Shown here piece by piece: positions 6,886 through 14,555 of a DNA stretch of 19,087 nucleotides (its first letter is position 1; each line of letters starts with the position of its first letter). The stretch is taken from assembly GCA_021732965.1 (NCBI GenBank), contig JAKFVZ010000743.1, positions 1-19,087 on the forward strand. The letters run 5' to 3'. The notes below the pieces were generated by a model. That model made no database searches. It had not been told where the DNA came from and worked only from the letters and a program-made list of their open reading frames with translations. Source of the stretch: Reyranella sp. (GTDB lineage: Bacteria; Pseudomonadota; Alphaproteobacteria; Reyranellales; Reyranellaceae). The position numbers and the translations under genes are program-made.

Positions 6886-8162
6886 GACAGCAGGCTCCGC
6901 GCCCAGGCCGCGATGTCGAGCAGGCCGGCATCCTCATGCTGGCGGCCGACGAGCTGGACGCCGACAGGCAATCCGGTCGGGCCCTTGGTCAACGGCAGGG
7001 TCACGCAGGGCATCCAGAGATAGGTCCAGAGCAGGTTGAACGTGGCGTCGCCCGTTCGTTCGAGACCGGGAGGCGCCTCGCCCTTGGCCGGCGCCGTCAG
7101 GATGACGTCGATGTTGGAGAACAACGCGTCGACAGCGGCGCGGCCGGCTTCACCCAGCTTGCGGGCGGCCACCCAGGTCGCATAGTCGATCGTCGAACCG
7201 GCTTCGAGCTTGTCCTTCTTCAGGCTCTCGCTCAGCAGCCCGGAGAAGCGGCGTGCCTCGTCGGCATGGGCGCGCGGCCCGTCGAACGCCGACAATGTCT
7301 TCTGGCCCTCGGTCATGTCGCGCACCGGGGCGGGCAGCTCGATCTCGCTCACCTGCGCACCGGCCCTGGCGAAAGCCGCGGCCGCGTCGTTTACCGCCTG
7401 CGTGCCTTCGACAGAAAGCTCGTCGCGATGATGCGTGAACGCGATGGCGATGCGTGGCAGCCGGCCAAGCTTGTTGATCGGCGCGAACGGCATCGCCATC
7501 AGCGCCGCACGGAACAAGCCAATGTCCTCGACGTTGCGCGCATAGGCGCCGATCGTGTCGAGCCATTCGGTGTTTGCCTTCATGCCGGCTGGTGCGAAGT
7601 GTCCGTAGCTCGGCTTGTAGCCCACGACGCCGCAGAAGGCGGCGGGACGGATGACCGAGCCACCGGTCTGCGTGCCGGTGCCCAGCACGCTCTGGAAGTC
7701 CGCGACCGCCGCCGCCGAACCCGATGACGAACCGCCGGGCGTATGCGCGGGATTGTGCGGGTTCTTCGTGGGGCCGGGATGCCGGTTGGCGAACTCCGTC
7801 GTCACCGTCTTGCCGAGCAGGATCGCACCGGCCTCGCGCGCCAAGGCAACGGTTGCGGCATCGGCCAGCGGCTGGTGCGTGCGGTAGATCGGCGAGCCGT
7901 AGGTCGTCGGCTGATCGTAAGAGTCGATGATGTCCTTCACGCCCATCGGGATGCCGTGCAGCAGACCCTTGCGTGGTCCGCGATCGAGCACCTTGGCAGT
8001 TTGCAAGGCAGCGTCGCGGGCGAGATGCGACCAGGCGAGCACGTCGGCGTCGCGTTGGTCGATGCGGTCGAGATGGGCGCGCACGATCGCCTCGGCGGTT
8101 GCCGCTCCGGCGTCCAGTCTTTGCGCGAGTTCGGTAGCGGTAAGCGTGTTGAGCGCGGCCAT
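6882..8162 (-). CDS. amidase signature (AS) family amidase, second of a tandem pair
   Basis: 426-residue paralog of the preceding amidase and the promoter-proximal gene of the minus-strand operon. The triad is Lys76 in GIPMGVKDIIDS, cis-Ser145 in HTPGGSSSGSAAAVA and Ser169 in GTQTGGSVIRP, with the same spacing. The ATG at 8162 (MAALNTLTATELAQ) aligns with the paralog N-terminus. An in-frame ATG at 8189 would add MLLAVLLAI, a short hydrophobic stretch with no positive charge; neither start has a strong ribosome binding site. The frame stays open far upstream, but that extension is antisense to the binding-protein gene. The two enzymes agree closely around the active site and differ in residues 270-360, suggesting related but distinct amide substrates. 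It is divergent from the substrate-binding protein by 93 bases. Confidence 0.92.
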   Translation of the reverse strand: MAALNTLTATELAQRLDAGAATAEAIVRAHLDRIDQRDADVLAWSHLARDAALQTAKVLDRGPRKGLLHGIPMGVKDIIDSYDQPTTYGSPIYRTHQPLADAATVALAREAGAILLGKTVTTEFANRHPGPTKNPHNPAHTPGGSSSGSAAAVADFQSVLGTGTQTGGSVIRPAAFCGVVGYKPSYGHFAPAGMKANTEWLDTIGAYARNVEDIGLFRAALMAMPFAPINKLGRLPRIAIAFTHHRDELSVEGTQAVNDAAAAFARAGAQVSEIELPAPVRDMTEGQKTLSAFDGPRAHADEARRFSGLLSESLKKDKLEAGSTIDYATWVAARKLGEAGRAAVDALFSNIDVILTAPAKGEAPPGLERTGDATFNLLWTYLWMPCVTLPLTKGPTGLPVGVQLVGRQHEDAGLLDIAAWARSLLS

Positions 8163-8255
8163 GATCGCCAGCAAAACAGCAAGAAGCATGCCGCGTCCAG
8201 TACGGTCCGGGGTGGCTCGCTTCGTGCTTCGTATGACGGAACCACGGAGGTTCAC

Positions 8256-9860
8256 ATGCTTACCCGTCGCGCCGCCCTTCTCGCCGGCACCGCGCTCTCT
8301 TTCATCGGAACGAGCGCCGCAAAAGCGCAACAATCCGCGCCCCTTCGCATCGCCATGACGCTGGCCGACATCCCCGCGACCGATGGCGCGCCCGACCAGG
8401 GCACCGAAGGCATCCGCTTCATGGGCTACACAATGTACGACACACTGGTCGCCTGGGACCTGTCGTCGGCGACCGCGCCGGCAAAGCTGGTGCCCGGTCT
8501 CGCGACCAAGTGGTACCAGGACCCGGCCGATCCCTCGAAGTGGATCTTCGAGTTGCGGCAGGGCGTGAAGTTCCATGACGGATCGGACTTCAATGCCGAC
8601 GCGGTGATCTTCACCCTCGACCGCGCCCTGAACGACAAGTCCGCAGCGTTCGATCGCGCCGGACGCAGCATCCTGATCGCTGCCGTCTGGCCGCTGATCG
8701 GCTACCGCAAGATCGACGACTACAAGGTCGAGATGCAGACCAGGGGCACCGACACGATCTTCCCCTCGCTGCTCAACCGCTTCCCGATCGCAAGCCCCGC
8801 CAACTTCGAGAAGGTCGGCCGCGACTGGCAGGCCTATCGCAAGTCGCCCTCCGGCACCGGACCGTGGAAGATGAAGGCCTGGACGCCGCGCGAGCGCGCC
8901 GAACTCGAACGCAACAACGACTACTGGAACAAGGAGCGCCTGCCCAAGAGCGAGCGCATGGTGTTGCTGCCGATCCCCGACGTCTCGACGCGCACCGCCG
9001 CGCTGCTGTCGGGCAGGGTCGACTGGATCGAGGCGCCGGCGCCGGATTCGCTCGACAAGCTGCGCGCCGGCGGCTGCAAGATCGAGACGAACGCCATCCC
9101 GCACATGTGGCCCTACACGCTCAGCATGCTGCCCGGCGCGCCGACCGCCGACATCCGCGTGCGCAAGGCGCTGAACCTTGCCGTCGATCGCGACGCTATG
9201 GTGAAGCTTCTGAACGGCCTTGCCGCCCCGGCCGTGGGCTGCGTGCCGGTCGACCATCCCTGGTACGGCAATCCGACCTTCAAGATCCGCTACGATCCGG
9301 CCGAGGCGAGGAAGCTGCTGGCCGAAGCGGGCTATGGGCCGCAGAAGAAGCTCAAGATGAAGGTCGCGATCTCGACCTCGGGCTCGGGCCAGATGTATCC
9401 GCTGATCATGAACGAGTTCATCCAGCAGCAGTTCGCCGAGGTGGGCGTCGACCTCGAGTTCCAGGTGATGGACTGGAACGCGCTGCTGAACTTCATGCGC
9501 CAGGGCGCCAAGGCGCCGGAAGCCGCCGCGTTCAGCGCCATCAACGTGAGCTGGAACACGATGGACCCGCACAATGCCTTCATGCGCTTCGTCGACAGCC
9601 AGCAGGTTCCACCCCGGGGCTCGAACTGGGGCTACATCAACGATCCGGAGTTCGACAAGCTCGCCGCCGAGGCGCGCAGCACGGCGGACCCGGCGGAACT
9701 CGACAAGGTGCTGGCGAAGATCAACACCCGCATGGTCGACCAGGCGGTATTCGTCTGGTTCGTCCACGACGTCTGGCCGAACGCGATCTCGTCCAAGGTG
9801 AAGGGCTACGTCCACCCCAAGAGCTGGTACGTCGACTTCTCGCCGGTGACGGTGGGCTGA
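8256..9860 (+). CDS. ABC transporter substrate-binding protein, family 5 (peptide/nickel/opine type)
   Basis: 534-residue periplasmic solute-binding protein of the DppA/OppA class. The ATG at 8256 has ACGGAGG five bases upstream. The first 24 residues are a signal with an RR pair (MLTRRAALLAG) and an AKA cleavage site before QQ, so export by Tat is plausible. Family features are the early MYDTLVAWDL segment, LVPGLATKW, the hallmark FELRQGVKFHDGSDFNADAV near 105-123, then GTGPWKM, and the LNLAVDRDAMV helix of the second lobe. Length is normal for the family. No permease or ATPase genes accompany it. The gene diverges from the two amidases, which suggests that the ligand is an amide, peptide or related compound that they process. 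That link is inference. Confidence 0.92.
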   Translation: MLTRRAALLAGTALSFIGTSAAKAQQSAPLRIAMTLADIPATDGAPDQGTEGIRFMGYTMYDTLVAWDLSSATAPAKLVPGLATKWYQDPADPSKWIFELRQGVKFHDGSDFNADAVIFTLDRALNDKSAAFDRAGRSILIAAVWPLIGYRKIDDYKVEMQTRGTDTIFPSLLNRFPIASPANFEKVGRDWQAYRKSPSGTGPWKMKAWTPRERAELERNNDYWNKERLPKSERMVLLPIPDVSTRTAALLSGRVDWIEAPAPDSLDKLRAGGCKIETNAIPHMWPYTLSMLPGAPTADIRVRKALNLAVDRDAMVKLLNGLAAPAVGCVPVDHPWYGNPTFKIRYDPAEARKLLAEAGYGPQKKLKMKVAISTSGSGQMYPLIMNEFIQQQFAEVGVDLEFQVMDWNALLNFMRQGAKAPEAAAFSAINVSWNTMDPHNAFMRFVDSQQVPPRGSNWGYINDPEFDKLAAEARSTADPAELDKVLAKINTRMVDQAVFVWFVHDVWPNAISSKVKGYVHPKSWYVDFSPVTVG

Positions 9861-9874
9861 CCGGTCCTGTCAGC
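9856..9874. terminator. hairpin spanning both stop codons of a convergent pair
   Basis: GCTGAC at 9856-9861 pairs with GTCAGC at 9869-9874 around a seven-base loop. The TGA of the binding protein (9858-9860) and the TGA of the molybdopterin enzyme on the other strand (9870-9872) both lie in the stem. There is no T-run, so it is at most a weak bidirectional terminator or an RNA 3' end structure. Confidence 0.35.
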
Positions 9875-12176
9875 GTGGCTTGGCAGCTTGTAGAGCCTCC
9901 CAGACACGCGCCGGCGTGGCCGGCATTTCCAACCGCTCGACGCCCGCAGGACGCAGCGCGTCGAGGATGGCCGCCATCACGGTCTGCGGCGCGCCGATGC
10001 AGCCTGCCTGGCCCGAGCCCTTGACGCCCAGCGGATTGGCGGCGGTCGGTCGCTCCACCAGTTCGATGTCGAAGAACGGCAGGTCGGTCGCGCGCGGCAG
10101 TGCATAGTCCATCAGCGAGCCGGTGAGCAGCTGGCCTGACTCGGGATCGTAGACCGTGTGCTCCAGCATCGCCTGGCCGATACCTTGCGCCAGCCCGCCC
10201 TGCACTTGGCCCTCGGTCAGCATGGGGTTGATCAGCCGGCCGTAATCGTCGACGGCGGTGTAGCGCAGAAGGTCGATGGTGCCGGTCTCGGGATCGATCT
10301 CGACCTCGGCGACGTGACAGCCGCTCGGGAAGGTGAAGACGTCGGTGACGTTCAGCACATGCTCGCCGAGGCCGGGCGACATGCCGTCCGGAAGATTGGC
10401 GGCATCACCCGCACTGGTGGCAAGCGTCGCGAGGTCGATGACGCGGTCGCTGCCGCGCACCGTGAAACGCCCCCGCTCATAGTCGATCTCCTGCTCGTTC
10501 GCCTGCAGGAGATGCGCCGCCAGCCGGCGCGCCTTTGCCAGCGCCGCGTCCATCGCCTTCACCAGTGCCGCACCGCCCATGTGCATCGAGCGCGCCCCTC
10601 CATGGCCCGCACCGCTCCTCACGGCGCGCGTGTCGGCCTGGACGTAACGGAAAGCCTCGATCGGCAGGCCGAGATGCGCCGACGCGATTTGCGCGAAGGA
10701 CGTCTCATGTCCCTGCCCGTTCGACTCGGTGCCGACCGCGATCATCACGCTGCCGTCCGGCTCGAACCGCACCTCCGCGCCTTCGTTGGGCGCGCCGCGC
10801 GAGGTTTCGAGGAAACAGGCGACGCCGAGCCCGCGCAGACGGCCCCGCACGCGCGCATCGGCGCGCCGCGTCTCGAAGCCCGGCAGGCGCGCGACAGCGG
10901 CATCGAGGTTGGCCACGAAGTCCCCGGAGTCGATCGCCATGCCCATCGCGGTCCTGTGCGGGAACGAGGCGATCAGGTTCTGCCGCCGCAGGTTCGCCGG
11001 ATCGCGACCCAGTGCGCGGGCCGCCGCCTCGATGGCGCGCTCGACGATGTAGTTGGCCTCGGGCTTGCCGGCGCCGCGATAGGCATCGACCGGCGTCGTG
11101 TTGGTGAGTGCGCCGCGCACGTCGACCGCGAGTGCGGGAATGTCGTAGACACCACCCTGCGCCGTCGAGGCCGCGACCACCGACGCGCCGGGTCCATTGC
11201 CCGACAGGTAGGCGCCGAGATTGGCGACCATCGCCACGTCGAGCGCCAGAATGCGGCCCGCCTCGTCGAGGGCGATCCGCGCCGTGGCTTCGATGTCGCG
11301 GCCCTGCGCGCCCATCACGAAGTCCTCGGCGCGATCGGCCAGCCAGCGCACGGGGCGCTTCAGGCGCCGCGCTGCCCACAGCAGCAGGATCCATTCGGGA
11401 TAGAGGAAGTTCTTCATCCCGAAGCCGCCACCGACATCCGGCGCATGAAGCTGGATACGCTCGGGCGCCACCTTGAAGATGAATTCGGCGAGCTGGCGCC
11501 GGATGCCATGCAGCCCCTGTCCCGTCAGTTCGAGGTCCATCGTGTCGGTCGCCGCGTCATAGCGCGCGATGCCGGCGCGCGGCTCCAGCGGCACGACGAT
11601 GACACGGTTGTTGGTCACGTCGACGTCGACGATGTGTGCGGCGCTCTTCATTGCCTTGGCAACGGCGGCGTGATCGCCGCGCTGCACGTGATAGACGAGA
11701 TTGCCCGGTGCCTCGTCCCACAATACCGGCGCGCCCACGGCCAGCGCCGTGCGGCCGTGGATTACCGACGGCATTGGCGCGTAGTCGATCTCGATCCGCT
11801 CCGCTGCCTCGCGTGCGCTCTCCGCGCTGTCGGCCACGACGAAGCACACCGGATCGCCGACATGACGCACGCGGCCGGTCGCCAGCGCGGGGCGCGGCGG
11901 CACGATCATCGGCTTCACCGCGGCCAGGCAAGGCATGTGACCCAGGCCATCCGCTGCAAGGTCGTCGGCCGTCGCCACCAGATGCACCCCCGGCATCGAT
12001 ACTGCCGACGACACGTCGATCGAACGGATCAGGGCATGAGCGTGCGGCGAGCGCAGCACATGGCCGTGAAGCGCGGCGGGCTCGGCGATATCCTCGACAT
12101 AGCGGCCGTGCCCCGTGAGGAAACGCGCATCCTCGAGGCGGCGTACCGATCTTGCGTCCTGACTTCCATCCGCCAC
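9870..12176 (-). CDS. xanthine dehydrogenase/CoxL-family molybdopterin-binding subunit
   Basis: 768-residue large subunit of a molybdenum hydroxylase. The GTG at 12176 is chosen because GGGAG lies seven bases upstream and the protein then starts MADGSQDARSVRRLEDARFLTG, as relatives do; an ATG 12 codons earlier is weaker. The a/b hammerhead domain is about 10-120 and the molybdopterin domains follow. Visible motifs are GQGLHGIR, GGGFGMK at 249-255, AYRGAGK at 365-371 and TESNGQGHE near 483-491. AYRGAG is the form II type, so this is not the true form I CO dehydrogenase with a Cys in that loop. In the final motif GVKGSGQAG, Gln723 replaces the usual catalytic Glu. No FAD or 2Fe-2S subunit gene is adjacent. 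It probably hydroxylates an aldehyde or N-heterocycle, or has an altered function. Confidence 0.9.
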   Translation of the reverse strand: MADGSQDARSVRRLEDARFLTGHGRYVEDIAEPAALHGHVLRSPHAHALIRSIDVSSAVSMPGVHLVATADDLAADGLGHMPCLAAVKPMIVPPRPALATGRVRHVGDPVCFVVADSAESAREAAERIEIDYAPMPSVIHGRTALAVGAPVLWDEAPGNLVYHVQRGDHAAVAKAMKSAAHIVDVDVTNNRVIVVPLEPRAGIARYDAATDTMDLELTGQGLHGIRRQLAEFIFKVAPERIQLHAPDVGGGFGMKNFLYPEWILLLWAARRLKRPVRWLADRAEDFVMGAQGRDIEATARIALDEAGRILALDVAMVANLGAYLSGNGPGASVVAASTAQGGVYDIPALAVDVRGALTNTTPVDAYRGAGKPEANYIVERAIEAAARALGRDPANLRRQNLIASFPHRTAMGMAIDSGDFVANLDAAVARLPGFETRRADARVRGRLRGLGVACFLETSRGAPNEGAEVRFEPDGSVMIAVGTESNGQGHETSFAQIASAHLGLPIEAFRYVQADTRAVRSGAGHGGARSMHMGGAALVKAMDAALAKARRLAAHLLQANEQEIDYERGRFTVRGSDRVIDLATLATSAGDAANLPDGMSPGLGEHVLNVTDVFTFPSGCHVAEVEIDPETGTIDLLRYTAVDDYGRLINPMLTEGQVQGGLAQGIGQAMLEHTVYDPESGQLLTGSLMDYALPRATDLPFFDIELVERPTAANPLGVKGSGQAGCIGAPQTVMAAILDALRPAGVERLEMPATPARVWEALQAAKPR

Positions 12177-12183
12177 TTGGTTT

Positions 12184-12188
12184 CTCCC
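12184..12188 (-). promoter_or_regulatory. ribosome binding site deciding a GTG start at 12176
   Basis: On the minus strand this reads GGGAG, seven bases before the GTG. It makes the GTG a better start than the ATG at 12212, and agrees with the usual N-terminus of the family. Confidence 0.6.
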
Positions 12189-12286
12189 GAACCGCTTGTT
12201 TGCAACGAGCATACACCATTGACGCGCCTCGACGACGGGCGGAGGCTCCCGCCACCTGGCTCACATCCATTCTTCCGGAGAAAGAA

Positions 12287-13015
12287 ATGATCGATCTGCA
12301 TTATTGGCCCACGCCGAACGGAAAAAAGGTCACCATCCTGCTCGAGGAATGCGGCCTGCCGTACAAGATCGTGCCGGTGAACATCGGACAGGGCGATCAG
12401 TTTACCGACGCCTTCCTGGAGATGAACCCCAACCATCGCATGCCGGTGATGGTCGACAATGCGCCGGCCGATGGCGGCAAGCCGCTGGTGGTGTTCGAGT
12501 CCGGCGCGATCATGATGTACATCGCCGAGAAGGCCGGGAAGTTCTATCCGCAGGACCTGCGGACCAGGCACGAAGTAAACCAGTGGCTGATCTGGCAGAT
12601 GGCCAACCAGGGACCGAAGAGCGGCGAGTGCGGGCACTTCCGCCGGGTCGACCAGGCCAAGGAAGGCGATCAGAAGTACGCCATCACGCGCTTCACCGAC
12701 GAGGTGAACCGCCTCTACGGCGTGCTGAACAACCGTCTCTACAAGCACAGATACCTGGCGGGCGACCAGTACACGATCGCCGACATGATCTGCTATCCAT
12801 GGACGGTGAACTGGAAATTCCAGGGACAGGACATCGAGGAGTTCCCCTACTTCAAGCGCTGGTTCGAGGAGTTGGGCGCGCGTCCCGCCGTCCAGAAGGG
12901 CATGGCGGTCGGCGCCGACTTCTCGGTCGATCGCGAGAAGTTGCCGCCGGAGGAGCAGGAGCGCATCCGCAAGATGCTCTACAACCAGCGCGCCCGGCCG
13001 GTTCGTGTGGCTTAG
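12287..13015 (+). CDS. YfcG/YghU-like (Nu-class) glutathione S-transferase
   Basis: 242-residue cytoplasmic GST-fold protein resembling E. coli YfcG and YghU, glutathione-dependent disulfide-bond oxidoreductases. The ATG has GGAG at 12277-12280. The thioredoxin-like N-domain starts MIDLHYWPTPNGKKV, with the PTPNG motif at 8-12 that supplies the Thr/Asn contacts to glutathione in that class, followed by MPVMVDN with the cis-Pro near 54 and FESGAIMMYIAEK at 72-84 with the Glu-Ser pair that binds the glutamyl group. The helical C-domain has LAGDQYTIADMICYPW, the N-capping box of GSTs. Length is slightly above YfcG. It is divergent from the molybdopterin enzyme (110-base gap) and abuts the MFS transporter tail to tail. 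A role in thiol redox protection is likely; the substrate is unknown. Confidence 0.92.
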   Translation: MIDLHYWPTPNGKKVTILLEECGLPYKIVPVNIGQGDQFTDAFLEMNPNHRMPVMVDNAPADGGKPLVVFESGAIMMYIAEKAGKFYPQDLRTRHEVNQWLIWQMANQGPKSGECGHFRRVDQAKEGDQKYAITRFTDEVNRLYGVLNNRLYKHRYLAGDQYTIADMICYPWTVNWKFQGQDIEEFPYFKRWFEELGARPAVQKGMAVGADFSVDREKLPPEEQERIRKMLYNQRARPVRVA

Positions 13016-14437
13016 CTAGGGACGCTGCGCGCTGGAGAGGGGTGGTGCGACCTCCTCCAGCGACTTGCACTCCGCGGCGACGCCGAGCTTCAGCGTCACC
13101 AGTGCCGCCGCGATCATCAGCGCGGCGCCCAGCATGTATCCCCACATGATCTCTCCCGAGCTGCCGCCGGCGATCAGCACGCCGAACAGCCACGGTCCGC
13201 CGACGCCGCCGATCAGGGTGCCGAAGGCGTAGAAGAGCGCGATGGTGAGCGCGCGGATCTCCAGCGGGAAGCACTCGCCCACCGTCAGATAGGCGGCGCT
13301 GGCCGCCGCCGAGGCGAAGAAGAACACCACGCTCCACATCGCCGTCTGCGTCGTGGCGTCGAGATGACCGGCATGGAACATCCAGCCCGTCACCGCCAGC
13401 AGCACGCCCGAGATCGCGTAGGTGGCGGTGATCATCTGCCGCCGGCCCAGCGTGTCGAACAACGATCCGAGCAGCAGCGGGCCCAGGAAATTGCCGATCG
13501 CGAACGGCAGGATGTAGAGGCCGACCTTGTCGGCGGGCACGTTGTAGAACCTGGTGAGGATCAGCGCGTAGGTGAAGAAGATCGCGTTGTAGACGAAGGC
13601 CTGCGAGGCCATCAGCACCAGCCCGAGCGTGGTGCGGCCGCGATAGTGCTTGAGCAGCGTCTGCGCGACCGAGAGCATCGTCGTCTTGTGCGGATCGCCG
13701 AGGGACAGCATCGTCGTCACCGGCTCCAGCTTCCGGCCCGTGTCGGCCACGACGCGGGCCTCGATCTCCTCGACGACGCCCTCGGCCTCGCGCGGCTTGC
13801 CGTGGATCATCAGCCAGCGCGGACTCTCGGGCAGGAAGCGGCGCAGAAAGAGGATCACGAGGCCCAGGACCGCGCCGCTGGCGAAGGCCAGTCGCCAGCC
13901 CATGTCGGGGTCGAGCACGTTGGGATCGAGCAGCCAGACCGAGAGCAGCGCGCCGCCGGCCGCGCCGATCCAGAAGCTGCCGTTGATGGCGAGGTCGATG
14001 CGGCCGCGCAGACGCGCCGGGATCAGCTCCTGGATTGCCGAATTGATGGCCGAATACTCGCCGCCGATGCCGGCGCCCGTCAGGAAGCGAAAGAACAGGA
14101 AACTGTAGAAGTCCCACGAGAAGGCCGTCGCCGCCGTCGCGACGAGATAGACGCCCAGCGTCACGTTGAAGAGCTTTTTGCGACCCAGCCGATCCGTGAG
14201 ATGCCCGAAGAACAGCGAACCCAGCACCGCGCCCGCAAGATAAGCGCTCCCGGTCAGGCCGACCTGTTCGGCCGTAAGCTGCAGGCGCGGGCTGGTCTGC
14301 AGCGCAGCCGCCACCGAGCCCGCCAGCGTGACCTCCAGCCCGTCGAGGATCCAGGTGATGCCCAGAGCGACGACGACCAGCCGATGAAAACGGCTCCACG
14401 GCAGGCGGTCGAGACGGGCGGGAACGTCGGTCTGCAC
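13016..14437 (-). CDS. MFS transporter, metabolite:H+ symporter / sugar-porter-like
   Basis: 473-residue inner-membrane transporter of the major facilitator superfamily with about twelve hydrophobic segments. Motif A is clear as GHLTDRLGRKK at 78-88, with RFLTGAGIGGEY at about 117-128 and RFLPESPRWL after TM6, the pattern of the aromatic-acid/sialate/sugar porter group. LDGLE in TM1 carries Asp32, often the proton-coupling residue in metabolite:H+ symporters. A central cytoplasmic loop of about 60 residues lies between TM6 and TM7. A GTG at 14437 is the likely start but has no clear ribosome binding site, so the N-terminus is uncertain by some residues. The stop codon abuts the stop of the GST gene with no spacer. 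Substrate is unknown; the nearby catabolic genes make an organic acid plausible. Confidence 0.9.
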   Translation of the reverse strand: MQTDVPARLDRLPWSRFHRLVVVALGITWILDGLEVTLAGSVAAALQTSPRLQLTAEQVGLTGSAYLAGAVLGSLFFGHLTDRLGRKKLFNVTLGVYLVATAATAFSWDFYSFLFFRFLTGAGIGGEYSAINSAIQELIPARLRGRIDLAINGSFWIGAAGGALLSVWLLDPNVLDPDMGWRLAFASGAVLGLVILFLRRFLPESPRWLMIHGKPREAEGVVEEIEARVVADTGRKLEPVTTMLSLGDPHKTTMLSVAQTLLKHYRGRTTLGLVLMASQAFVYNAIFFTYALILTRFYNVPADKVGLYILPFAIGNFLGPLLLGSLFDTLGRRQMITATYAISGVLLAVTGWMFHAGHLDATTQTAMWSVVFFFASAAASAAYLTVGECFPLEIRALTIALFYAFGTLIGGVGGPWLFGVLIAGGSSGEIMWGYMLGAALMIAAALVTLKLGVAAECKSLEEVAPPLSSAQRP

Positions 14438-14521
14438 AGGCGGTGCAACGCAACGCCCCGCCGAAGGTTCAAATCCGTTGTGACCGTCACCACCGCAAGG
14501 CTGGGTTGCCGCGCCGGTGCT

Positions 14522-14540
14522 GGCGACCGCGATGGTCGCC
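14522..14540. repeat. perfect 7-bp inverted repeat upstream of the fosmidomycin-type exporter
   Basis: GGCGACC at 14522-14528 and GGTCGCC at 14534-14540 flank a five-base centre, 15 bases before the ATG at 14556. It is followed by TAAAGT at 14544-14549, which could be a -10 element with a poor -35 (TGGCGA at 14521-14526, 17-base spacing). If so the transcript would be almost leaderless and the repeat would lie within the promoter like an operator. If transcription starts upstream it could instead be an RNA hairpin. Both are inference. Confidence 0.35.
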
Positions 14541-14555
14541 GCTTAAAGTGGCGGC

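Noticed and set aside
5617..8162. Amidases as GatA of the tRNA amidotransferase
   Set aside because: They are shorter than GatA, duplicated in tandem and have no GatB or GatC nearby.
8163..9815. Minus-strand extension of the second amidase giving a protein of about 977 residues
   Set aside because: The extension is antisense to the substrate-binding protein and lacks family similarity. The amidase alone has the normal length and N-terminus.
9870..12176. Form I CO dehydrogenase (true CoxL)
   Set aside because: The active-site loop is AYRGAGK, the form II pattern, rather than the Cys-containing loop of form I, and coxM and coxS are absent.
14461..14480. GGTTCAAATCC resembling a tRNA T-loop
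   Set aside because: The flanking bases do not form a proper T-stem, and no acceptor, D or anticodon arms can be placed around it.
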